Source: Desulfurococcales archaeon
Lineage (GTDB): Archaea > Thermoproteota > Thermoprotei_A > Sulfolobales > Desulfurococcaceae
Direction of reading: 5' to 3'
Assembly: GCA_027064845.1 (NCBI GenBank)
Contig: JAMOPC010000435.1
Coordinates: 1-7,822 of the forward strand
Length of the DNA stretch: 7,822 nt
The notes beneath the pieces are model-generated. The model was not told the DNA's origin and did no database searches. It saw only the letters and a program-made list of their open reading frames with translations. Positions 1-5,701 of the stretch are shown here, piece after piece. Numbering within the stretch: position 1 is the first letter of the stretch; each line of letters starts with the position of its first letter. Position numbers and translations under genes: made by a program.

Positions 1-752
1 TGCAAATGATATTCCAAGACCCGTATGGTAGTTTGAATCCTAGATATACTATTTATAAAATACTTGAGGAACCCCTAATAATACACAAAATTGGAAGCAC
101 TAAGGAGGAGAGATACGATATAGTAGCTAGAGCATTAGAAGCTGTAAAACTAACACCTCCCGAGGAATTTATGGAGAGATACCCTCACATGTTGTCGGGA
201 GGGCAAAGACAACGTGTAGTCATAGCTAGAGCACTGATCCTCCATCCAAAATTCATTGTCGCCGATGAACCTGTATCAATGCTAGATGTATCAATCAGAG
301 CTGAAATACTAGAATTAATGATGGAGCTAAAGCAGAAGATGAACCTTACATACATATTCATAACACATGATTTGGCAGTAGCTAGATACATTACAAATAA
401 AATAGCTATAATGTATCTGGGCAAAATAGTAGAAATGGGAGAAACACGTAGGATACTCGAAAATCCATTACATCCATATACTAAAGCATTAATTGAAGCA
501 ATTCCAGAACCAGACCCGAGTAATAGGCATAAAATAAGACAAATACCAATCAAGGGAGAAGTACCTAGTGCCGTAAATATTCCGCCAGGATGCAGGTTCC
601 ACCCGAGATGTATAAAATACGACGAGCATCCTGAATTACAAAAATATTGCAAAACTGTTGAACCACCACTAATAGAAATTGAGAAAAATCACTGGGTATC
701 ATGTTGGTTATATGGAAACCCTGAAGAAATAATCAAGGCTATTAGAAAATGA
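1..752 (+). CDS. oppF: Opp/Dpp-type ABC transporter ATP-binding protein, 5' truncated by window edge
   Basis: This is a cytoplasmic ATPase that powers a peptide/nickel-family ABC importer. The reading frame is open from the window edge, so the N-terminus and Walker A lie upstream; residues are numbered from the internal ATG at position 6. The Q-loop (FQDPYGSLNPR, residues 3-13) is of the OppF/DppF kind rather than OppD. The ABC signature LSGGQRQR is at 63-70, Walker B with catalytic glutamate (FIVADEP) at 83-89, a D-loop SMLD at 91-94, and the H-loop histidine at 121. The C-terminal oligopeptide-transporter extension (NPLHPYTKAL at 153-162) follows, with four cysteines at 196, 202, 215 and 233. 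All visible motifs are intact, so the gene looks functional. It is separated from its likely permeases and binding protein by a reverse-strand gene, whose 3' end it overlaps by 11 bases. An OppD-type partner is expected upstream but is not visible here. Confidence 0.95.
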   Translation, partial: QMIFQDPYGSLNPRYTIYKILEEPLIIHKIGSTKEERYDIVARALEAVKLTPPEEFMERYPHMLSGGQRQRVVIARALILHPKFIVADEPVSMLDVSIRAEILELMMELKQKMNLTYIFITHDLAVARYITNKIAIMYLGKIVEMGETRRILENPLHPYTKALIEAIPEPDPSNRHKIRQIPIKGEVPSAVNIPPGCRFHPRCIKYDEHPELQKYCKTVEPPLIEIEKNHWVSCWLYGNPEEIIKAIRK

Positions 753-1269
753 GTTCAGATATTTTTCTTACGCTGATCTTTAATACCAATATTTTGTATA
801 AGCTGATTAATACAAGCATATAACCAATTATAGCAAAAATAAAAGCTGGCAAAATTAAGAGATTAAGAGGTTTATATGTTTTTTCGATCCTATACTCATA
901 GTTAATATCCCCTTTAACGTAAGTAACATTACAAATTGCTATGCCAGGTATGGTTATAGTCTTCTCCTTGGTAAAAGTTGAGTTATATACAATTATCTTA
1001 TTACAACAATTAAGGATCAAAATTCCTTCATTATAAAATGATAATATCGTTTTATAAGAAGTACTATTTATGTATGAGCTAATTGCATATAAGTTTACTG
1101 GAATATGATTGGTATTTTCATCAATAATCCCTTCCTCATCAAATATAGTTTGAGTAGCTACGTATAAATCGGTAATATAAATCATCAAAAAGGATGAGAT
1201 AGCTATAATGCCACCAATTATAGCAACAAATATTTCTCCTTTATTAGATTTATTTATCATATCATTCAT
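742..1269 (-). CDS. Hypothetical two-helix membrane protein with extracytoplasmic domain
   Basis: I do not recognise this family. The ATG at 1269 gives 175 residues. It is preferred over the TTG at 1284 because an AGGAG ribosome site (minus strand, 1280-1276) lies six bases before it. The predicted layout is a short charged N-terminus, a membrane helix at about 13-33, a loop of about 100 residues, a second helix at about 135-163, and a basic C-terminal tail. Three N-glycosylation sequons (N68, N96, N114) all fall in the loop, and three cysteines (88, 89, 113) are also there, which suggests an extracytoplasmic, possibly disulphide-bonded domain. The gene is transcribed against the transporter genes and sits between the ATPase and the binding protein. 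Its stop overlaps the ATPase stop region by 11 bases. A role beside the transporter is possible, but nothing in the sequence shows it. Being real is supported by the ribosome site, the TATA-like box and the coherent topology. Confidence 0.7.
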   Translation of the reverse strand: MNDMINKSNKGEIFVAIIGGIIAISSFLMIYITDLYVATQTIFDEEGIIDENTNHIPVNLYAISSYINSTSYKTILSFYNEGILILNCCNKIIVYNSTFTKEKTITIPGIAICNVTYVKGDINYEYRIEKTYKPLNLLILPAFIFAIIGYMLVLISLYKILVLKISVRKISELIF

Positions 1270-1289
1270 TATTTTCTCCTGCAAAATTT

Positions 1290-1304
1290 ATTTATATCTT
1301 TTAC
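1290..1304 (-). promoter_or_regulatory. Candidate archaeal promoter (BRE + TATA) for the reverse-strand membrane protein
   Basis: On the minus strand GTAAAA (1304-1299) fits the TFB-recognition consensus RNWAAW. It is followed by an ATATAAAT box (1297-1290). The usual spacing of about 26 bases from the TATA centre puts the transcript start near the ATG at 1269. The message would then be leaderless or nearly so, which conflicts with use of the AGGAG just upstream of that ATG. The call rests on sequence match only. Confidence 0.4.
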
Positions 1305-1348
1305 CTAGGGAGAATTTTGTATGGACATAATTATTTCCTGATATATAT

Positions 1349-1357
1349 CTATAAAAA
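1349..1357 (+). promoter_or_regulatory. Candidate TATA box for the solute-binding protein gene
   Basis: CTATAAAAA is the clearest TATA-like element in the divergent intergenic region (1270-1435). It would place the transcript start near 1380 and give a leader of about 55 bases. A second possibility is CTTAAAG at 1378-1384, with a start near 1408 and a shorter leader. I cannot choose between them from sequence. Confidence 0.3.
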
Positions 1358-1373
1358 CTTTTTTAAGGAATAG

Positions 1374-1393
1374 CTGTCTTAAAGATTTAACAG
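1374..1393 (+). promoter_or_regulatory. Imperfect inverted repeat, possible operator
   Basis: The arms CTGT(C)TTAAA and TTTAACAG face each other around a central GA, with one extra base in the left arm and one base missing in the right arm. The site overlaps either of the two candidate promoter positions of the binding-protein gene. That is where an archaeal repressor would bind to block TBP/TFB or polymerase. AT-rich DNA yields such repeats by chance, so confidence is low. Confidence 0.2.
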
Positions 1394-1420
1394 AAGCATA
1401 ACCTGTCATAGATCTAAATC

Positions 1421-1428
1421 GGGGGGTG
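1421..1428 (+). promoter_or_regulatory. Ribosome binding site fixing the GTG start of the binding protein
   Basis: The run GGGGGGTG contains GGTG, complementary to the 3' end of archaeal 16S rRNA, and ends seven bases before the GTG at 1436. There is no in-frame ATG nearby that would serve better. A six-G run is conspicuous in this AT-rich DNA and suggests strong initiation. Confidence 0.6.
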
Positions 1429-1435
1429 TATTGTT

Positions 1436-4426
1436 GTGAACTATAAGTTATTATTTGGACTCCTGGCATTAGTAGTTGTGTTGTTATCATCAATATCTCC
1501 TATATCATTGGCTCAATCGACAAAAGGGCAACCTGTAACTGAGATCGTTTGGACTGCATCCACGCAACCAGAGCCTGCTCTATTGCAAGTTGCTCAAGGT
1601 AAAGCTGATATATTCGCTCACTCGGTACCACTATATAGGTACGAGGCAATTGATCCGCAATATCGTCAGAACCTTAGGTTGATTAGATCTGCATCTACAT
1701 ATACAGATCTAGCATTAAACCCAGCAGCCAACGTAATTGATCCTAATGCTCCTGGAGTAGTTGAGCTTGTAGATCAAAACTTGACAGGTAGACAAATACC
1801 AGGATTATTGGTTTGGGATCCTCCAACGAATTGGGTTAATTGGACAGATCTTGGAAGCACTATTCCTTGGAGCAAGGTACACTTTAACCCATGGGCTATT
1901 CGTGAAATGAGATTCGCACTAAATTTCCTAATTGACAGAGACCTTTTAGTGAGAAAAATTTTCCATGGCAGTGCAGGTACAGCGCTAGGAGCAATTAGGC
2001 CCAGTCATCCGTGGTATGACAAGGCAAAGAAAATATACGAAGAGCTTGGTTTAACACCAACTGGTGACAAAGAAAAGGCGCAGCAGATGTTCTTTGATGC
2101 TTTAAAGAAGATTAGACAGGTCTACCAAAAATATGGAATGGATCTACAGCTAAGAGATTATTCTGACGCTCCTGCTGGTAAATGGTTAGTATTTGTAAAG
2201 CCAGATGGTAGTGAGGAAATTGTTACTGTGCATTTTGTAATACGTGTTGAGGATGAAAGACTCTATATTGGTAGACAAATCGCTGATTGGATCGAAAAAT
2301 ACTTTTACATAAAAGTTAATAGAATTGAGAAAGAAAGAAGCATAGTAACACCAGTAATCTATGGTGCCAACCCAGTACAAACTAGTACCGCATTGGGCGG
2401 TGTGGTATGGAGTATGTATACTGAAGGATGGGTATCTATGGGTGAAGATATTGATGTATATGCAAGATATGATGTAGCGTTCTTCTATGCTCCTCTGAGG
2501 GGTTATGGACCAAACCATCGTATCACAGACTATTGGTACTGGTTTAATAAGACAATGTACGAACTTGGAATAGATCTATATTATGGTACCTATACAAAAG
2601 AGACAGTAAATAAACTATTTGCCAATATCGCATGGATGTTAAAGGCTGGCATAGAGCAATCAATAAGGGTATTCCTCACCGAGAACTATGAATACACAGC
2701 TGTCAATAAAGATAGAGTCGTATCTTTAATTCCAGGGAGAGCAAGTGGGTTCTGGACACCATGGGCTCTAAGAACAATTACAACAACAGATGGCAAGTTA
2801 TCAATAATCGAGCTTTCATCTACTGGAGCACTATTCATGAGTCCATGGAACAATGTATTAGGATTTACAGATGTTTACAGCGAATTAATGGGTAGACAGG
2901 TAAGAGATTTCGCCTTTTACAGCAGGCCAGATAATGGTATGCCTCAGCCAATACGTGTTGAAAGCTATATGGTAGAACGTGGAAACTTCACAATACCAAG
3001 TGATGCATACGTTTATGATCCCGTACAAGACAAATGGATTCATCCAAAAGAACTAACCGATCAAGTCGCCGAATATTTTTATGGTAAAAAACCGTCAACG
3101 GCGCCAGTAAAGGTTGTATTAAACTATAAACTCGGTAAATTCCACGATGGAACAGACATCACAATGGCAGACATATTATATATGTTTGGATTCTACTGGG
3201 AGTGGGCATTTGATGATTCACAAGTCACTAACAAGACAGATCCGTACTATGACCCGGAGATAGACTCTGCTATGTCATATTTCTTGAGTACAATATACGG
3301 TATTAAAGTAATTAACGAGACAGCTATAGAGATCTATACACCATATGATGATATATACGATGTATTAGTAGCTTCTACTGTTGCAATGTGGGCAGACATG
3401 CCGTGGGATGTTATGGCTGCAGCTGAATACTTGGTTACAAACAGAATTACACCACCAGGATCTAACTATCCATTTGGTTGGACCGATCGTGAAGGTGAAT
3501 GTGTCGGTATTAGCTTTATAGATCCCGATCATACTGTAAAAGTTAAGGAGGCATTACAAACTCTGCAGTCACAGAACTACGTACCTCCATATATTACGAC
3601 ATTCCCAGGTATAACTGTTGATGATGTATCGACAAGATATAGTAGAGCAATAGAGTTTATAGATACTTATGGTCATTCAATGATCAGCAACGGTCCATAC
3701 TATGTTGAATCTTACGATCCTAGCACAAACAAATTGGTGATGAAATATTTTGAACCATATGATGAGGTTTATCCGAGAGGATACTGGACAATGAAGTTCA
3801 AGGTAGTTGTACCACAACTAGTGGATGTAAAAGTTCCAGATATTGTTATTGGTGCATTTGATGCTGAGATAACAGTAAAGTTATTACAGACAGCACCAGA
3901 GTATAAAGAATTATCAGCAACAGGTTTCAAAATATTTGCATCGATCTATAGGCCTGAGGAGACTGGTATTGTAAAGATCGGTGACGTTCCTGAAAATGCT
4001 ATTATAGAGGTTGGTGGCGGTACTTATAAGATTAGATTTGGCAATGAATTAGTAGCACAATTCTTTAATGAAACTGGAACATACTATTTAGTATTAGTTA
4101 TACAGCATCCAGAATCAGGAACAACATTAGTAAGGACGTTGGAATTAACAGTAATTGCTCTCACGCAAACTACAACTACGACTACCACAACACCTCCTCC
4201 AACTGGTACAGAGACTACAACACCTCCAGGAGCAACAAAAACTACAACTGTAACTGAGACCATTATAGAAAAAACCACAGTAACTGAAAAGAAAACAGTT
4301 ACTGAGACCAGCCCAATTACTACAACAGTAATGGTGACTAACTGGGCAGTTACAGCAGTAGTAGGTATAGTAGGGCTTGTAATTGGTATACTAGTAATGT
4401 ACTTTGCAAGACCAAGAAAACCCTAG
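1436..4426 (+). CDS. Family 5 ABC solute-binding protein, apparently circularly permuted, stalk-anchored
   Basis: This is the extracellular ligand-capturing protein of the Opp/Dpp-type importer. At 996 residues it is nearly twice the length of bacterial DppA/OppA. A Sec signal peptide (h-region about 5-25, likely cleavage near SLA-Q, 26/27) has no lipobox. The motif order is rotated relative to the family. First come the usual second-half motifs: QGKADIF (54-60), FALNFLIDRDLLVRKI (160-175) and AVNKDRVVSLIPG (422-434). After a linker at about 449-453 come the usual first-half motifs: a DGKLSIIEL opening strand (452-460), KFHDGTDITMADI (568-580) and NGPYYVESYDP (752-762). A beta-rich domain (about 796-908), a threonine-rich stalk (910-965) and a membrane helix (about 967-990) with a basic tail complete it. 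Seven N-glycosylation sequons lie in the extracellular part. The stalk-plus-helix anchor is known from archaeal di/oligopeptide-class binding proteins, some of which bind sugars; the ligand here is undetermined. Confidence 0.95.
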   Translation: MNYKLLFGLLALVVVLLSSISPISLAQSTKGQPVTEIVWTASTQPEPALLQVAQGKADIFAHSVPLYRYEAIDPQYRQNLRLIRSASTYTDLALNPAANVIDPNAPGVVELVDQNLTGRQIPGLLVWDPPTNWVNWTDLGSTIPWSKVHFNPWAIREMRFALNFLIDRDLLVRKIFHGSAGTALGAIRPSHPWYDKAKKIYEELGLTPTGDKEKAQQMFFDALKKIRQVYQKYGMDLQLRDYSDAPAGKWLVFVKPDGSEEIVTVHFVIRVEDERLYIGRQIADWIEKYFYIKVNRIEKERSIVTPVIYGANPVQTSTALGGVVWSMYTEGWVSMGEDIDVYARYDVAFFYAPLRGYGPNHRITDYWYWFNKTMYELGIDLYYGTYTKETVNKLFANIAWMLKAGIEQSIRVFLTENYEYTAVNKDRVVSLIPGRASGFWTPWALRTITTTDGKLSIIELSSTGALFMSPWNNVLGFTDVYSELMGRQVRDFAFYSRPDNGMPQPIRVESYMVERGNFTIPSDAYVYDPVQDKWIHPKELTDQVAEYFYGKKPSTAPVKVVLNYKLGKFHDGTDITMADILYMFGFYWEWAFDDSQVTNKTDPYYDPEIDSAMSYFLSTIYGIKVINETAIEIYTPYDDIYDVLVASTVAMWADMPWDVMAAAEYLVTNRITPPGSNYPFGWTDREGECVGISFIDPDHTVKVKEALQTLQSQNYVPPYITTFPGITVDDVSTRYSRAIEFIDTYGHSMISNGPYYVESYDPSTNKLVMKYFEPYDEVYPRGYWTMKFKVVVPQLVDVKVPDIVIGAFDAEITVKLLQTAPEYKELSATGFKIFASIYRPEETGIVKIGDVPENAIIEVGGGTYKIRFGNELVAQFFNETGTYYLVLVIQHPESGTTLVRTLELTVIALTQTTTTTTTTPPPTGTETTTPPGATKTTTVTETIIEKTTVTEKKTVTETSPITTTVMVTNWAVTAVVGIVGLVIGILVMYFARPRKP
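4163..4330 (+). repeat. Threonine-rich low-complexity stalk-coding segment
   Basis: This stretch encodes residues 910-965 of the binding protein. It is dominated by threonine, with proline near its start and three irregular copies of a TVTE motif (938-941, 949-952 and 955-958). Threonine codons ACA, ACT, ACC and ACG are mixed, so the low complexity is at the protein level rather than a simple DNA microsatellite. In archaeal surface proteins such stalks are typically O-glycosylated spacers that hold a domain above the membrane. Confidence 0.85.
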
Positions 4427-4465
4427 ATACAAAAATAAGCTTTTCATTTAAATTAAAACTAAATC

Positions 4466-4472
4466 TTTTTTT
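4466..4472 (+). terminator. Candidate T-run terminator after the binding-protein gene
   Basis: A run of seven T residues lies 40 bases after the stop codon, in AT-rich DNA without a clear hairpin. Archaeal RNA polymerase can stop on such T-runs. Partial termination here would let the binding protein be made in excess of the permeases, and the promoter-like element further on would then supply the permease genes. Confidence 0.4.
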
Positions 4473-4529
4473 AAATATTTGTACGTTGTAAACACATAAG
4501 CTAATATATAATTTAGGTAAAACCTTAAG

Positions 4530-4537
4530 TTTATAAG
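4530..4537 (+). promoter_or_regulatory. Candidate TATA box for the permease genes
   Basis: TTTATAAG is a close match to the archaeal box A. It predicts a transcript start near 4560, leaving a leader of about 15-25 bases that contains the AGGAG ribosome site. Its position between the T-run and the permease start suggests that the two permease genes have their own promoter. Confidence 0.5.
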
Positions 4538-4568
4538 CCATATAGAATGTTAACATACAAACAGGGTC

Positions 4569-4573
4569 AGGAG
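4569..4573 (+). promoter_or_regulatory. Ribosome binding site deciding the DppB-type permease start
   Basis: AGGAG ends one base before the GTG at 4575, too close for initiation there, but ten bases before the in-frame ATG at 4584. The ATG is therefore preferred. The GTG could still be used if the weaker AGGGT at 4563-4567 acts instead. Confidence 0.5.
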
Positions 4574-4583
4574 AGTGCCACTG

Positions 4584-5690
4584 ATGGCGGCTGGTATCGG
4601 TAAAGTAATAGCTACTACGATTGTAAATATGTTAATTGTTCTTATAATAGTTGCTTTGGTAATGTCCACTATTTTCGTGATTCAGGCTGACACTTATCTT
4701 AAGGGTTTAGCAAAAGAAATGTATAACTTAAGGGCAAGACAGGTAGAACAACAATTAGCAAGAGCTGGTGTATCAAAGGAACAAATCCGGCAAAAGCTGG
4801 AGTTATTGAACAAAACTATATGGGAAAGTCTGGGTTTAACTAGACCGATACATGAGAGGATATTAATATATGCGTGGAATGCAATTACATTTAATTTTAC
4901 TGCATTTCCCATAAGACAGGGAGTAAGATATCCTGGAGGAGGAAACAATGCAGGAGAAGTTGTATTAAACGCACTGAAAGCTACGGCAATATTATTTACT
5001 ACAGCAACTATTATTGTTTTAATTATTGCCATATTAATAGGTCTACAAGTAGCCAAGCGTGCAGGGAGTGTTCTTGATAGAATAATTATTGGGATAGCCT
5101 TGTTGTCAAACAGTTTACCGATGTGGTGGGTTGGAATATTAATGTTATTGATATTCTCATACCATTTAGGAATATTTCCATATGCAGCTAAGGAAGTGTA
5201 CGCCGCGCTATCAAACTTAGATCCGCATTCTCCTTTCTATATATTTGATTACATAAAGACTTGGCTATATTATATGGCTTTACCGCTAATTACAATAATA
5301 CTAGTTTCCTTCGGTGGTAGCTCTTATATTGTTAGAAACATAGTATTAGGAACTCTTAGAGAAGACTTTGTAATGGTTGCTAGAGCTAAAGGATTGCCTG
5401 AAAGAATAGTTCTATATAAGCATGTATTGAGGGCCGCTAGTCCCCCGATTGTAACTATGACAGCATTATCTTTAGTAAATTCGCTCAGTGGTGCTATAAT
5501 TACTGAAACTGTGTTTCAGTGGCCAGGAATGGGCATGACTTATTGGATCGCAATACAAAATGGTGATACTGGAGTAGTGATGGCAAATACATGGATTACG
5601 ACATTTCTTTTCATCGTAGTTATATTCACGTTGGATTTTATTTATATGCTCTTGGATCCACGTGTAAGAGTTGGTAAGAGGCAGACATAA
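4584..5690 (+). CDS. dppB: DppB-type ABC transporter permease
   Basis: This integral membrane protein forms one half of the importer channel. It has 368 residues from the ATG at 4584; a GTG at 4575 would add three. The first membrane helix is at about 8-33. An extracytoplasmic loop of about 100 residues follows, including a charged, probably helical stretch (about 42-85) and two N-glycosylation sequons (N76, N104). Five more hydrophobic segments fit the family: about 133-153, 165-195, 227-247, 287-310 and 335-357. The cytoplasmic EAA-type loop that docks to the ATPase is at about 261-287 (VARAKGLPERIVLYKHVLRA). The motif ITETVFQWPGMGMTYW (306-321) is typical of DppB/OppB. The loop after helix 1 is somewhat longer than in bacterial DppB. 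The DppC-type gene begins 11 bases after the stop, so the two are almost certainly cotranscribed. Confidence 0.93.
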   Translation: MAAGIGKVIATTIVNMLIVLIIVALVMSTIFVIQADTYLKGLAKEMYNLRARQVEQQLARAGVSKEQIRQKLELLNKTIWESLGLTRPIHERILIYAWNAITFNFTAFPIRQGVRYPGGGNNAGEVVLNALKATAILFTTATIIVLIIAILIGLQVAKRAGSVLDRIIIGIALLSNSLPMWWVGILMLLIFSYHLGIFPYAAKEVYAALSNLDPHSPFYIFDYIKTWLYYMALPLITIILVSFGGSSYIVRNIVLGTLREDFVMVARAKGLPERIVLYKHVLRAASPPIVTMTALSLVNSLSGAIITETVFQWPGMGMTYWIAIQNGDTGVVMANTWITTFLFIVVIFTLDFIYMLLDPRVRVGKRQT

Positions 5691-5697
5691 GGTGGTC
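5691..5697 (+). promoter_or_regulatory. Ribosome binding site of the DppC-type permease
   Basis: GGTGGTC begins directly after the stop codon of the DppB-type gene and differs by one base from GGTGATC, the complement of the 16S rRNA 3' end. It lies four bases before the ATG at 5702 and supports that start. Confidence 0.6.
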
Positions 5698-5701
5698 GAT
5701 T

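Noticed and set aside
185..652. Reverse-strand open frame of about 155 codons inside the ATPase gene
   Set aside because: It lies fully opposite a gene with intact ABC motifs, has no convincing ribosome site and no recognisable protein features.
1305..1493. Small reverse-strand open frame across the divergent intergenic region
   Set aside because: It overlaps the start of the binding-protein gene and its promoter candidates and shows no family features.
2186..2518. Reverse-strand open frame inside the binding-protein gene
   Set aside because: It is antisense to well-conserved family 5 sequence and is explained as a shadow frame.
4084..4278. Valine-rich reverse-strand open frame opposite the threonine stalk
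   Set aside because: Its composition is simply the complement of threonine codons (ACN read backwards gives valine-like GTN/TGT codons).
4163..4330. DNA tandem repeat or CRISPR-like array
   Set aside because: There are no regular repeat and spacer units; the repetition is explained by irregular threonine-rich coding.
1436..4426. Binding protein as two fused full-length copies of family 5
   Set aside because: Each conserved family motif occurs once. The length is taken up by one rotated set of motifs plus a beta domain and stalk, so a complete duplication is not supported.
4350..4556. Reverse-strand open frame over the end of the binding-protein gene and the following gap
   Set aside because: It covers the T-run and TATA box of the forward genes and has no ribosome site or family resemblance that I can see.
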